Positions 24,638 to 35,572 of a DNA stretch of 64,000 nt are shown here, one piece after another. A program made the translations under genes and the position numbers. The number at the start of each line of letters is the position of its first letter. Within the stretch, counting starts at the first letter, position 1. The stretch comes from Saccharomycopsis fibuligera x Saccharomycopsis cf. fibuligera. Taxonomy: Eukaryota > Ascomycota > Saccharomycetes > Ascoideales > Saccharomycopsidaceae. The notes beneath the pieces were generated by a model. The model saw only the letters and a list, made by a program, of their open reading frames with translations, was not told the origin of the DNA and made no database searches. The stretch spans positions 682,001-746,000 of the forward strand of contig CP012822.1 of NCBI GenBank assembly GCA_001936135.1. The letters are read 5' to 3'.

Positions 24638-27600
24638 ATGTTCCTGTTGGGTATCGATCAGATCTTTGGAGCTTCAATATGTGACAATTCATCGTTTGCG
24701 ATCAAAGATAATGTTATTGTGTACACTGCTAGTGGCGGAGTGGTTGTATGCACAATTGAAGAATCTCAAATCAAGAATCAACGGTTTTTTTGTGCCAACT
24801 ATATCTCAAAGGGGCCCAATGCTAATGGCAATAGTACTAATAATAGTGACTACTTGAGTGCGTACAATTACCACAGTTATATCAACAGCTCATTGAAAAC
24901 AGATAAGTTTGGATACCCCAAGCTCTTACATCCCATAAACATCAACTCCTCTGCATCGCCTTCTAGCTTGACTAATGGGGCATTGTCTGTTAATAAGAAT
25001 TCAGGGCTCGGCTCAAATTCCAGTGGGTTTGATGATAATATGGGTCTTTCTGGACATGGTAGTATAAATTATGGTTCAGGCAACACGCTCAGCGGAATCA
25101 GCACTAATGGATCCAGTACCAACGGTCACTCCAGTACGAGAATGAGGGACAAGATCAGAACTATAACTTGTGTGGCTATATCTTCAAATAAAAAGTTGTT
25201 AGCAGTGGGAGAGAGCGGTTACCAACCTAGAATCTTGATTTACTCGCTTGCTGAAGACTCAAATGATTACCCGTTAGCTTACATATCTGAGCACATGTTT
25301 GGCTTAAATTGTTTGAGCTTTTCAGAAGATTGCAAATATTTGGCATCGTTAGGAGTTTCGTCAGATGCTTATTTGAACATCTGGAAAATAAGTAACAATA
25401 GTACTACTGGCAACTTCAACATAACTTTGGTTGGATCTAATAGATGTACCTCAATTGTTAACAATATGATCTGGCAAAATGATCTAATTTACACTTTCGG
25501 ATTAAGACATATAAGAGTTTGGAAATTTGAAAGATCCGAAGAGGATGTTTTCAATAAAACATTAAATGTGATAAAAGGAAAGAATGCACTACTTGGGAAT
25601 TTGCTTAACGAGAATTTTGTCGATGGATTTATTGTTGACACTATGAATACTGCTTTCTTTCTATCAGACAGTGGCTTTTTTTGCATGCTAGACTTATCTC
25701 AAGATAAGTTTACTGTTGAACCGGTGAAAAAGTTTAGTGAGTCAATAAGCACATTCTATATTGATGTGCAAAACGATTTGTTTTGGTTTGCTGATGACGA
25801 TAAAAACGGCTTGAAAAGTAAAACTTTTAGTAACATTCTCAAATCTTCCAGCAATTTTGATTTGAATGATCAATTGCATAATCAAAATAAGAGAAACTCA
25901 CTGATTGGGATATTGGCAGGTAACGGTGCTGGCACCAGTTCACCTACAGCTCGCGGTTCAAAATCAGGAGTACTTACGATAAGAGCGACTAAAAATAGTC
26001 TGCACGACCCTTCTTTGGTATATGTTAGTTGCAACGAAATCAATCTTTATTCAACTCAGTCGAAGAAAGTAGAAAAATTAATTGAGCCTGTGTTTAAGCA
26101 TATTTGTGGTCTTAAAAGAGGCACAAGCAACTCGCTAATATTTTGGTCTGAATATGGCGAGATTGCAGAAATCCTGGTTGAAAATTTTCGCATTAAAAAT
26201 GTTGACACTTTCAGCTTGATATCCGATGACTCCGTTGAAAATAAACTTACAGCGATAGAATTAACTTGCGAGAATGAGCTTATACTAGGGGATCGCTTGG
26301 GCTTTTTTTTCATCAAAGATTTGACAAATAAATCTTACTCATATTATACAAAAGCACACGAGTCTGCAATCAACGATATTGCGCAAATCACTATAAACAA
26401 TTATAAGTTTGTAATTACTGTGAGTAGAGATCGAACTATGCAAGTTTTTTTCAAAAAGATGTCATTATCCGAGAAAAAAATCAACACTAAAGAAAACGCT
26501 ATTGAGCAAGACACCAGCACCGGTTCATATAATAGTGAGCCTCTAGAGGAGGAATCAAACTGGGATTTGTTGGAGACCCTTACAGTACACAAAGCAAATA
26601 TTATTCAAACTATAACATATGAGAATAAGTTTTACGCTTGCTCTGCTGATAGAACCATTTCAGTTCACAAAATTGAATTTGATAAAGATAATTTTCCTTA
26701 CGTGGTTCGTGAAAAATTGCTTAGTGTACGTACAACTCCTGTAAAGATGGAGATTACAGATTGCGAGAATAAGTCCAAAAGTGAATTAGTGGTCTCAACA
26801 AATGATAAACTTGTATCAGTTTACAACTTGAAGACCTTGGAGCTCCAAAGAAATTTGAAGCTTTATAACGAGCTGAATTCATCACTTTTACTTGAAAATT
26901 TTGTGATTCTCAGCGACTTGGATTTAATATTATGTACATGTTCAGATAAGAGTATAAGAACATTTAGCTATAGTACGGGGAAGCTGCTCACAATAAATTG
27001 GGGTCATTCAGGACTTATAATTGGTCTTCAGCTTGGCAAAGAAGGGGAAAGTCAAACAGATGCAAAAAACGCAAAAAACTTGATATCCATAAGCAACGAT
27101 GGTTGCCTTTTTCGTTGGAAACTCAGCTCTGATAAAGAAACTTCAAATTCCGACGATGTGACTTTGAAGTTAGAAAAACTGTCGCTCAAAAACAATGGCC
27201 CGCTTCTGGATGAAACAAGGTTACTCAACAGTAAAGTACAGAGGAAAGTTGTTAAATCAAAGTCTGTATCAAATATGCGGTTACATAAATCTCCGAGCAC
27301 CACAGTACTAAAAACACGGCCTCTTAATATCGACAGAGGTACAAAGTCTCCAGAAGTCAAAAAAAGCTCTATTTCTTTATTGTCAAGTGATTCGCACTCT
27401 TCCCGTTCTACATCACCCTTAAGCAGCACCAGATCCAAAGTGCTGTCTTCTTTTACCAGCATACGTGGTTCAAAATCAGAGAAACGACTAAGTCCATTGT
27501 CTACTGATAGTCCTACACAAGAAAGACCTAAACTGTCTCTTTTAGAAAGATCTGCCAGTAAAAATGGTAGCAGAGCTGGCTCTTTTCACCAAAAAACTTC

Positions 27601-27823
27601 TGCAAGTGGCATAGTGGATGACTTGGTTAACTCTCTAAGAGTTTTCAGAAATTTGCATAAGAGCGATGCATTAACTGACACTGAAATACAATTAGTACGA
27701 CACGAAATTTGTCTCACACAAAAGTTATTTGGAGATCACGAAGAAACAAGCACAAACGCTAAATTACTAGAAATTTATAGTGAAGAATTAATCAAGCTTG
27801 TGCAAAAGAAATTGCAGGTCTGA
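24638..27823 (+). CDS. Large WD40-repeat protein, WDR62/MAPKBP1-like
   Basis: 1061 residues. WD40-type strands recur from about residue 170 to 840, e.g. RTITCVAISSNKKLLAVGE, FGLNCLSFSEDCKYLASLG..YLNIWKIS, then AINDIAQI...FVITVSRDRTMQVF and later DLILCTCSDKSIRTFSY, LISISNDGCLFRWKL. The N-terminal order (xPRILIYSL, then a HxFG-like repeat) resembles the WDR62/MAPKBP1 family, whose animal members are JNK scaffolds and spindle-pole proteins. The C-terminal 200 residues are Ser/Lys-rich, then a helical end (LVNSLRVFRNLHKSDALTD). Function in this yeast is unknown. A Ser/Asn/Gly-rich insertion lies at about residues 50-165. The ATG at 24638 follows a clean leader. Confidence 0.62.
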   Translation: MFLLGIDQIFGASICDNSSFAIKDNVIVYTASGGVVVCTIEESQIKNQRFFCANYISKGPNANGNSTNNSDYLSAYNYHSYINSSLKTDKFGYPKLLHPININSSASPSSLTNGALSVNKNSGLGSNSSGFDDNMGLSGHGSINYGSGNTLSGISTNGSSTNGHSSTRMRDKIRTITCVAISSNKKLLAVGESGYQPRILIYSLAEDSNDYPLAYISEHMFGLNCLSFSEDCKYLASLGVSSDAYLNIWKISNNSTTGNFNITLVGSNRCTSIVNNMIWQNDLIYTFGLRHIRVWKFERSEEDVFNKTLNVIKGKNALLGNLLNENFVDGFIVDTMNTAFFLSDSGFFCMLDLSQDKFTVEPVKKFSESISTFYIDVQNDLFWFADDDKNGLKSKTFSNILKSSSNFDLNDQLHNQNKRNSLIGILAGNGAGTSSPTARGSKSGVLTIRATKNSLHDPSLVYVSCNEINLYSTQSKKVEKLIEPVFKHICGLKRGTSNSLIFWSEYGEIAEILVENFRIKNVDTFSLISDDSVENKLTAIELTCENELILGDRLGFFFIKDLTNKSYSYYTKAHESAINDIAQITINNYKFVITVSRDRTMQVFFKKMSLSEKKINTKENAIEQDTSTGSYNSEPLEEESNWDLLETLTVHKANIIQTITYENKFYACSADRTISVHKIEFDKDNFPYVVREKLLSVRTTPVKMEITDCENKSKSELVVSTNDKLVSVYNLKTLELQRNLKLYNELNSSLLLENFVILSDLDLILCTCSDKSIRTFSYSTGKLLTINWGHSGLIIGLQLGKEGESQTDAKNAKNLISISNDGCLFRWKLSSDKETSNSDDVTLKLEKLSLKNNGPLLDETRLLNSKVQRKVVKSKSVSNMRLHKSPSTTVLKTRPLNIDRGTKSPEVKKSSISLLSSDSHSSRSTSPLSSTRSKVLSSFTSIRGSKSEKRLSPLSTDSPTQERPKLSLLERSASKNGSRAGSFHQKTSASGIVDDLVNSLRVFRNLHKSDALTDTEIQLVRHEICLTQKLFGDHEETSTNAKLLEIYSEELIKLVQKKLQV

Positions 27824-28111
27824 TGTCGAGAATGGTAGGTTGTCTCATTGATCAGTATATATGTATGCCAAAGATAATATGTATAATGCAAATATGCAGC
27901 TAGGTCACATGGACAAATTATGTACGGAAGTTGAATTTTCTACCAATTTGGCATGCGTTGCTTATCGCGTGAAAGCGATTGACCGTTTTTCTGTAGTTTT
28001 CTTATTGTAATCAGAAATCAACAAAACGATCGTTTCTGTATTACTCAGTAATCTTTGCTAAACAAATAAGAACTAGTATTTGTGACGTTATTCCAAAACA
28101 TTTCAACGAGA

Positions 28112-29620
28112 ATGTCGTCCAAGTCATTGCAATATGCCAACGAGTTTGTCTCATTTTTAAACAGCTCGCCAACTCCATACCACGCGGTTGACACCATCAA
28201 AAAGTCATTAGTGAATGCAAATTTCAAAGAATTGAGCGAAAAAACCAACTGGAAAGGGAAAGTGAAAAAGGGCGGCTCTTACTTTGTTACTAGAAATGGT
28301 TCCTCTCTTATTGCTTTTACCGTGGGACAAAAATGGGTTCCAGGGAACGGTGTCTCAATCATTGGAGCACATACTGATTCTCCAACATTACGAGTAAAGC
28401 CAATATCTAAGCTGGTTTCTAATGGTTACATCCAAGTTAAGTGTGAGACCTATGGTGGTGGGATTTTCCATTCGTATTTTGATAGAACTTTTTCCATTGC
28501 TGGGAGACTTTTTATAACTAAAAATGGCAAAACTTTTCCAAAATTGGTGAAGGTGGAAAAACCAATTTTGCAGATTCCTACATTGGCTATCCATTTGGAC
28601 AGATCAGTGAATACCAAGTTTGAATTCAACAAAGAAACCAAGTTGGTGCCGATTGCTGGTTTGGAAGACTCTTCTAGTGCTGCCGAAGACAATGGAAAGA
28701 CAGAAACTGCTGGCGAAGAAAAGGAACATTCTTGTTGTGGTGGTTCTGACTTGTCTGATGACGAATTCCATGCATTGGACTCAGTGGTAAAAAGACACAG
28801 TCCTCAACTTTTGGATGTCATTGCTCAAGAAGCAGGGGTTGAAGTTTCTGAAATTGAAGATTTTGAATTGATTTTATATGACAACAACAAGTCTACTTTA
28901 GGTGGCATCAATAATGAGTTTGTCTTTAGTGGAAGATTGGACAATTTGACTTCATGTTTCTGCGGCACTGAAGCTATTATTAAAGCATCCACTGAAGAAA
29001 GTTTGGTAAATGAACCGAGTATCAGATTGTTAGCTCTTTTTGATCATGAAGAAATTGGCTCTCAATCTGCTCAAGGTGCCGATTCCAATTTTATTCCTGC
29101 TGTGCTTGACAGATTGACTTCATTGACCGGAAACGAAGCCAGCTCCAGCGGTAGTAACATAAGCCACGACTCATACTTGTATGAATCTAGTGCTAAATCA
29201 TTCTTCTTGTCCTCAGACATGGCACATGGTGTTCATCCAAACTATGCTGAAAATTATGAGGGCAACCACAAGCCAAGATTGAATGGTGGTCCAGTGATCA
29301 AAGTCAATGCTAATCAAAGATATGTAACTAATAGTCCTGGTATTGTTTTATTGAAAAGAGTAGCTGAAAAGGCCAAAGTTCCATTACAATTGTTTGTGGT
29401 TCGTAATGATAGTCCTTGTGGATCTACTATTGGGCCAATTGTTTGTTCTAAATTAGGTATTCGTGCTTTGGATATTGGTAACCCACAATTGAGTATGCAT
29501 AGTATTAGAGAAACTGGTGGCTCTCATGACGTTGAAAAATTGATTAGTTTATTCCAAAGCTATTACGAAAACTATTCCGAAGCTCAGAGCAACATTGTTG
29601 TTGATGGTTTCTCTGAGTAA
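28112..29620 (+). CDS. APE4: Aspartyl aminopeptidase Ape4 (M18)
   Basis: 502 residues from the ATG at 28112; the upstream open frame starts only at GTG. M18 metallopeptidase motifs are complete: zinc ligands in GAHTDSP, SGRLDNLTS, DHEEIGS and DMAHGVHPNY, plus the C-terminal CGSTIGP and SMHSIRE. It lacks the approximately 45-residue propeptide of vacuolar aminopeptidase I (Lap4), and the start FVSFLNSSPTPYHAV matches the aspartyl aminopeptidase branch. In yeast Ape4 removes N-terminal acidic residues and is also a cargo of the Cvt pathway. A Glu-rich insertion with a CC pair (near 198-215) is lineage-specific. Close to the upstream WD40 gene (288 bp). Confidence 0.88.
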   Translation: MSSKSLQYANEFVSFLNSSPTPYHAVDTIKKSLVNANFKELSEKTNWKGKVKKGGSYFVTRNGSSLIAFTVGQKWVPGNGVSIIGAHTDSPTLRVKPISKLVSNGYIQVKCETYGGGIFHSYFDRTFSIAGRLFITKNGKTFPKLVKVEKPILQIPTLAIHLDRSVNTKFEFNKETKLVPIAGLEDSSSAAEDNGKTETAGEEKEHSCCGGSDLSDDEFHALDSVVKRHSPQLLDVIAQEAGVEVSEIEDFELILYDNNKSTLGGINNEFVFSGRLDNLTSCFCGTEAIIKASTEESLVNEPSIRLLALFDHEEIGSQSAQGADSNFIPAVLDRLTSLTGNEASSSGSNISHDSYLYESSAKSFFLSSDMAHGVHPNYAENYEGNHKPRLNGGPVIKVNANQRYVTNSPGIVLLKRVAEKAKVPLQLFVVRNDSPCGSTIGPIVCSKLGIRALDIGNPQLSMHSIRETGGSHDVEKLISLFQSYYENYSEAQSNIVVDGFSE

Positions 29621-29826
29621 AGGGACTTACATCTTGTGTCAAAATTTTTCTAAAGCATTGAAAAAAAAGCATTAATCTGTTACGTCATTGAATATACGCC
29701 TTATTGAAAAGTATACACAAAGATTTTGTAAACAAGTAATAAACAGAATTATTATACAAGGAGAAAACTTAGCCAGTAGAATGATAAAATAAGCTTATTA
29801 TAACACATACAAAGGTGTTATGTTAT

Positions 29827-32800
29827 TTAGGCTCTGATGATATCACTATTTAGAAGTCCAACAGCTTTCCCATACTGTACCAAAATTCTTTGAACTTCTC
29901 TATATTTAGCACACGCTAAAATAATTTCTTTCAAAAGTTCATGCTTATTGAAACCGCATATTATAGGATTCCATCCTGCCTTTTGACTCTCCTCTTTAGT
30001 ATTACTACCACTACCAACTGTTTTCTTTGAATTAGGTGATACTGCTTTTGTGTATGGTTGATTTTTAAATTGAGTGTTATTTGTATCAAGTTTGATATCT
30101 TTACCATCGCCATCTTCATCAGCTGAGCTTTCGCTAAGATCGTCATCATCATCATCATCATCATCATCATCAATCCAGTCATCACCTGCATGGTACCGTG
30201 GGCCCAACAAGTCTTGAAATACCTCAGTCAACCTGCTTTTGTAAGCTAATTCACTGATTCTGATGCAATAGCTGAGAAGCAATCTTTTGAATTCATCATG
30301 TTCTTGAAGTTTCTCAGCTATAAGAATCTTATTTTCCAAATGAGCCAAAGAAATACTAATTTCTAAATTTTCATAACCATGTTTCATTAACATAATTTTG
30401 GAAATTTTTTTCAAAAGGTTAGTCTTCCGCTTTTTGAAAATTTCTTCATTAGTTTTGGATTCAATCAATGATATCACACTAGACCTGTTCTTATGCGATA
30501 ATATACTAGATAATGGATTGTTGGCAGTATTATCGACTTCCGTAGCATCTGAACTGTGAGCTTGAGATTGAGCTGGTGGCGTTATAATAGCAGCGTCCCA
30601 ATAATGAGACCCGAAGGCCCACCATGAGTCACTAATAATGCACCAGCTTCCCATATCTTTATCATATAAATATCCATTCCCATTAGACAAGGTAATCAAT
30701 GGGATTCCTTTAGCATTAATGGAGCACAAAGTCATGCTATCACCCTTCACAATCAACTCATCTTGATACTTATTGAACGGTTCGAATAAAGTGTATATAT
30801 TTACTGGTTTGAAATGAATTTTGCGCTCATTGACGTTCCATACATATAGCTCACCGATCGAAGTTACTGCCATTAAGTAATTATTTTTACATTCAAGAAA
30901 ACTTAAAGCTGATCCAAGCACTAAGGGTGGAAAAATTCGTTTCCCAGAATTGGAGTAGATAATAACTGTGCCATCAAGGGTGCCAAGGGCCCAAAAACCG
31001 CGTTCTCCACCAGCCACTAAGTTGACAAGTTTTGGAATAAAATCAACAAATACTTCTTTTTTAGCAGTATCATTAGGCAGCAATCCATTACTAGCTGCTC
31101 CCGCCGAAGTTGCTGCTGGAGCAACTGAGGTTGATATAGCTGATGAGCTGGAAGATTGGCCATTCGAAATACTGGAAGCTGCCCCACTAATAGCATCACC
31201 AACCAAAGCGTTTGAGCTCGACATGGAAATATGACTTTGGAATGCATTTGAAGAATTAAAATTCAGCTCTTTCTCCAATGATACTCTTGTTGGTTTTTGT
31301 TCATTTCCACTTCCATTTTTAACAATTAATATGAAAGAAGGATCAATGGGAGATTGATAATTTATTGTGAGTGCTGCTTTGGGTATTGCCAATCTTAGCC
31401 GCGCAAACGCAGTAGAAGGATTAATTATTGTAGTGTTAAGAAACTCAATAGGTTCAAAGTTGGTGTTTGATTTTTGTTTCTTGAGTTTTGCTTCTTCTTG
31501 ATCAGGGTCTAACTCTCGCTGTCTTTTTGCATTAAAAGTAGTTATTCCCTTAGAGACTATGTTTGAAGGTTTGTCAAACTCATTTGTTGTGGTGCTGATG
31601 TTTGGTTGTAAAGTTGTTGTCGGTTTAGACGCAGCACTAGAATTACCATTCCCATAGGATGAAACAAGTAATGGTGCAACTCTTTTTTTCCCGCTTTTAG
31701 TAATTGTTGCTGATTTTAATGTTGACGTTTTTTTAGTTACTAGGGTGGGCTGAATACGTTTTGGAGCATCCTTTTTAGTTTTATCAGATTGTTCCTCTTT
31801 TTTCAAAATTTTCGAATCGCCTTTTGTTTTATTTTCTAGTGTTAGCTTTTCCAGAGCAGCATGTTTCTGTTTAGATTCCTCATTGTCCTTCTGTTGCATT
31901 TCACTCTCCATTTTAACTTTTTTATGTTCATCGATAACTTTTTTCCAATCATTTGGATCATCCAACAACTTGACATTCTTAGATACCTCTTTCAAGGATT
32001 CATTAAGTTCAGCAGGCGAACTTTTTAAACCTAGTTCATTTTCATCGAATTTCAAAAAACTGATAGATCCATCTAATGAACCAACAAAAAGTCCCTGACC
32101 ATCTTTAGTCCACTCAATATCTATAATTGTATTACTTGAAAAATCTTTACCAATAAAAATTGGCTTCTCAATAATTGTAGACCATATCACCAATGTTTTG
32201 TCAAGCCCACCAGTGGCTACTATGCTGTAGTATCTGTTGTTTTTGATTTCTTTGTTCAATTCTTTATTAGAAGAAGCAGATGTGCTATTGTTTGGATCAT
32301 TGTCAGCCAATTCCTTAATCTTAAACAACTGAGGATTGAAACTGATGGTTTCTAGACTTGAAAATTTATGACCTACAAAAGAACATATTGTTTTGAAACT
32401 GTTCAACGGTGAAAGCAATGCAACTACCGTAATATTGTTTAGTGAGTAGGTATTGTTAAAATTTGTTGGATTAAAATTGATGACTGTGCTTGTCTTGCCA
32501 CAGTTTGACGGGTTCGCATTTTTACCCATTTCTTTGGTCCCGTTAGGTATAGCGAGTAAGTTTCCGTTAGGTGACCAATTAAAGCGATTGAATCTTGTAG
32601 TTAGCATTGACTTTTGTAGTAGTTTCGTTACCATATTTATTTGCTTGATATGAAATCGTTCGTCTCCCGGTAGTAGTTCTTTGAACTTGTATTGATAAAA
32701 ATGTACTATTTTGCTATTGCTTATAACAGTGAGATAGTTATTGGTTGGATCAAAAGAAATACTTTTGACAGATGCCGTAAAATCTGATAGCACTGTTACA

Positions 32801-33405
32801 AACTTTCTATGTTTGAAATCGTACAAAAGCACTTTGTTATTCAAAGACGCTATTGCTATTAATCTTCCATCGTTAGACCAAGTAATATCCATTATGGCAT
32901 CCTCATCATCCATTTTGCTCCTTTGGTTAATGTTTATTCCATCATTTTTTAGCATTTCAGTCACATTTTTGGCATATAGATCGATAATTAGTTCGGGTTC
33001 TGTTTTCAAGTTATCATCCCATGGTGCTTCAATCAAATATACTTTACCATTGGAATCGCCAGTTATTAGCCAATCATTTATGCTAGAAAACTTGACAATA
33101 TTCACATTTATTTCTTTCTCATAACGAGCTATTTGCGGCAGTACGCCTTTGTCTCCTTCTTCTTCTTTCTTTGAATCTTGCGTTACTGGTTCGACCTGAT
33201 GATACGTGAGTATCTTGAGAGGTTTAACTTTATCTACTAGTTCTTTTGTTGGTTCATTTGTTCCCACAACCCGGTCAAAAGCTCCTATGTTCCAAATCCT
33301 GACTTGACCACCATTTTCCCCACTGGCCACGTATTGACTGTTATGGTCGACAGAAAGTGAGAATATTTGTTTTGAAGACTCTGCTGGCACTTTAAAGATC
33401 CTCAT
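29827..33405 (-). CDS. HIR2: Hir2, subunit of the HIR histone chaperone complex
   Basis: 1192 residues. N-terminal WD40 blades (about 1-490, e.g. IFSLSVDHNSQYVASGE, AIMDITWSNDGRLIAIAS and IDIEWTKDGQGLFVGSLDGS) precede a Lys/Glu/Ser-rich linker. A HIRA C-terminal domain then follows with EPIEFLNTTIINPSTAFARL, VKNGSGNEQKPTRV, LVLGSALSFLE and SDSWWAFGSHYWD. These blocks fit Hir2 better than Hir1. The HIR complex deposits H3/H4 outside S phase and represses histone genes. It is longer than S. cerevisiae Hir2 (875 residues) because of low-complexity insertions, including a poly-Asp run near residue 1080 encoded by a GAT microsatellite at about 30138-30173. Divergent from CKB2. Confidence 0.9.
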   Translation of the reverse strand: MRIFKVPAESSKQIFSLSVDHNSQYVASGENGGQVRIWNIGAFDRVVGTNEPTKELVDKVKPLKILTYHQVEPVTQDSKKEEEGDKGVLPQIARYEKEINVNIVKFSSINDWLITGDSNGKVYLIEAPWDDNLKTEPELIIDLYAKNVTEMLKNDGININQRSKMDDEDAIMDITWSNDGRLIAIASLNNKVLLYDFKHRKFVTVLSDFTASVKSISFDPTNNYLTVISNSKIVHFYQYKFKELLPGDERFHIKQINMVTKLLQKSMLTTRFNRFNWSPNGNLLAIPNGTKEMGKNANPSNCGKTSTVINFNPTNFNNTYSLNNITVVALLSPLNSFKTICSFVGHKFSSLETISFNPQLFKIKELADNDPNNSTSASSNKELNKEIKNNRYYSIVATGGLDKTLVIWSTIIEKPIFIGKDFSSNTIIDIEWTKDGQGLFVGSLDGSISFLKFDENELGLKSSPAELNESLKEVSKNVKLLDDPNDWKKVIDEHKKVKMESEMQQKDNEESKQKHAALEKLTLENKTKGDSKILKKEEQSDKTKKDAPKRIQPTLVTKKTSTLKSATITKSGKKRVAPLLVSSYGNGNSSAASKPTTTLQPNISTTTNEFDKPSNIVSKGITTFNAKRQRELDPDQEEAKLKKQKSNTNFEPIEFLNTTIINPSTAFARLRLAIPKAALTINYQSPIDPSFILIVKNGSGNEQKPTRVSLEKELNFNSSNAFQSHISMSSSNALVGDAISGAASSISNGQSSSSSAISTSVAPAATSAGAASNGLLPNDTAKKEVFVDFIPKLVNLVAGGERGFWALGTLDGTVIIYSNSGKRIFPPLVLGSALSFLECKNNYLMAVTSIGELYVWNVNERKIHFKPVNIYTLFEPFNKYQDELIVKGDSMTLCSINAKGIPLITLSNGNGYLYDKDMGSWCIISDSWWAFGSHYWDAAIITPPAQSQAHSSDATEVDNTANNPLSSILSHKNRSSVISLIESKTNEEIFKKRKTNLLKKISKIMLMKHGYENLEISISLAHLENKILIAEKLQEHDEFKRLLLSYCIRISELAYKSRLTEVFQDLLGPRYHAGDDWIDDDDDDDDDDDLSESSADEDGDGKDIKLDTNNTQFKNQPYTKAVSPNSKKTVGSGSNTKEESQKAGWNPIICGFNKHELLKEIILACAKYREVQRILVQYGKAVGLLNSDIIRA
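30138..30173. repeat. Coding trinucleotide microsatellite (poly-Asp)
   Basis: A run of ATC on the + strand (GAT on the coding strand), with one CGT interruption near its start, encodes about ten consecutive Asp residues in Hir2. Confidence 0.88.
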
Positions 33406-33903
33406 ACTTTATTACCTTTTTGTGCTCTTTTGCTGTTCCCAGTAAACTATTTTTCTATGGGTATAGTTTCTTTCTACTGATATCAAGTAAACCCCTTTAT
33501 TCAGATTTTAACGGAACACCACACAACACCTATGACAGATGGCAATGGCAATGGTAATGGCAATGGTAATGGCAATGGCAGTTTATTCAATTATCACAAC
33601 GGCACTTCCCCGTTGATTTTGCTAGTTCGTGATGTGGTTACGAGCTCTTGCAGGGAAGTTCGCTAGGTAAAAAACAGAAACAAGAAAACGAAAAAAAAAT
33701 GATTTGAAAGGACATCAAGTCATCACTAGCCAACAATTGACCTCATTGGCTCTTAGATGGCATACACGCTGGAACTCAAATAGAAATTTTCTGCTATCAG
33801 CTGTCAAATTTACTCGCAATATTTCATTTTTATTAAAACTCCCTGAAAATTACATACTTTTGCATCAGTAACATATTCAAAACAGCAAACGCCTTTATAC
33901 AGC
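33406..33903. promoter_or_regulatory. Divergent HIR2/CKB2 promoter
   Basis: 498 bp between two divergent starts. It contains a hexamer array (GGYAAT, 33541-33580) and an AT-rich segment before CKB2. No ORF. Confidence 0.6.
33541..33580. repeat. Hexamer repeat GG(C/T)AAT
   Basis: Six to seven consecutive units with C/T alternation at the third base, inside the HIR2/CKB2 shared promoter. Confidence 0.92.
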
Positions 33904-34787
33904 ATGAGTAATGTTGAAGAATACACCAGTGAATCAGACTTCAGTGGTATGTTTTATAATTTGGATTGTTCTCTAGGAAATTGTGATAGAAATTCAAGTC
34001 TATTTGTTCGATATACTAACTTTTATTTATAGAATACTGGATTGATTGGTTTCTAGGAACCAAAGGTAATGAGTATTTTTGCGATATTGATTATGAATAT
34101 ATAACTGATCGTTTCAACCAAACTGGCCTCAATGCTGAAGTTTCCAACATCCAACTTGCCATTGATATAATCACGGATAGTTGTAAGCTTAGCGACTTGG
34201 AGGACAACTTAGATGAAGACGGTGATGATGAAGATGAGTCAGCCAACCTGGCTGCCGATAAGAAGAAGCGCAATCAAGAATTCAGAGAACAATTAGAATA
34301 CAATGCTAGAGTTTTGTATGGGCTATTTCATGCCAGATATATAATTACCAGCAGAGGATTGCAGAAAATGCTTGAAAAATACAAGAAGGGTGATTTTGGG
34401 TTTTGTCCGCGTGTTTACTGTCAATTACAGCCATTGCTTCCAATAGGACTTGATGACCAAGCGGGAAGGGCTCCTGTGAAATTGTACTGTGCCAATTGTG
34501 AGGATTTATACAATCCGAAATCTTCAAGACATGCGTACATTGATGGAGCTTTCTTTGGTACTAGTTTCCCAGGTATGTTTTTCCAGACATTCCCAAACTT
34601 GGTGCCTGTCCACAACACAGAAGTTTGTTGTCCAAAAATATATGGATTTGAGTTACACGAAGCTAGCAAACTTAACAGATGGAGAGAATTGCAAAGGAAG
34701 AAATTGGAGCAAAAGTTGGTTGACAAAAACATTCAGGTGGCCAATTGTGCTGGTGGTTATGCTAAAAAGCAGAAAGATAGTAGCTGA
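33904..34787 (+). CDS. CKB2: Casein kinase 2 regulatory subunit Ckb2, one intron
   Basis: Spliced product: exon 1 33904-33946, exon 2 34033-34787, 265 residues. Exon 1 encodes MSNVEEYTSESDFS and joins to EYWIDWFLGTKGNEYFCDID at the start of exon 2. The zinc ribbon is visible as CPRVYC...CANCEDLY, followed by the dimer-interface signature YIDGAFFGTSFPGMF. The YITDRFN block, the single short acidic loop (DNLDEDGDDEDES) and the Lys-rich end ELQRKKLEQKL match beta-prime (Ckb2) rather than Ckb1. It tethers CK2 catalytic subunits and modulates substrate choice. The only CTG codon I noticed lies in the disordered acidic loop. Confidence 0.94.
33947..34032 (+). other. CKB2 spliceosomal intron (86 nt)
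   Basis: Donor GTATGT at 33947-33952, perfect branch site TACTAAC at 34014-34020, acceptor TAG ending at 34032. Splicing restores the Glu codon that completes FSEYWIDWF, a conserved CK2-beta segment. The intron lies near the 5' end, as is usual in yeasts. Confidence 0.96.
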
Positions 34788-35572
34788 CTTATTTTTTAGT
34801 CATTCTTATTTTCTTTATTTTTTCAACCCTTACAAGTCCTCTTAGAAATGGATTTTATTGCTACTGCTTTTCAGTAACTAAATGCAATGTTTTTTTTTCT
34901 ATCAGCCTGGCTTATTTTCTCGTTTATCCCTTCATCTTTTTCCCCATTTCACTAAATTTTCTATTCTGCTCAACTATTGTGTATTAATGTTATTTTATTT
35001 CAAGATGCATCTTCATTTTGCTTGCTCTTCTTACTTTTTTTTACAGGTGTATCCTTTTTTCTCTTATTTACTTGATTTATGTTTTGTTTTAGTTTCTCAC
35101 AAATTGATAGCAGCATTGAGGTTTTTGGTCCATTGATAGTAATTGCTTTTCGTACTTTGAACTTCCTACATACGAGGCGCCTGCTAGGGAGCAGCTAAGC
35201 TAAAACAATGTTTTCTAGTACGTTGCCACCGACAATGTATTCTGATTTTTGTTATAAATCTTACATTATTCTAAAACCTTAGTTGTGTAATTTATAAATT
35301 GTCAACTGAAAGCAGTTTACGATGCATGTCAAGGCGCTAAAGCGCAATGCGCTGCAGGAAATGCTTGCGGGTAAGCTCTTCGCCAAAGCTCTGCGAAAAA
35401 AAAAAAAAAAAAATAAAATAAAATAAAAAAAAAAAAATTTTTTTTTTACTGTGTTGCGTAAGATGGTAGAGATGAGGATCGTTTAACTTAGCACATCAAA
35501 CCAGCTGGCTCAAGCACCCATTACTTGCAACCAATAATCGCAAACCGATTTCAATTAACATTACAAAAAACA
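34788..35572. other. Intergenic region, CKB2 to DBP9
   Basis: T-rich 3' region of CKB2, then an A/T homopolymer patch at about 35395-35448 some 125-180 bp before the DBP9 ATG. No gene is seen. Confidence 0.6.
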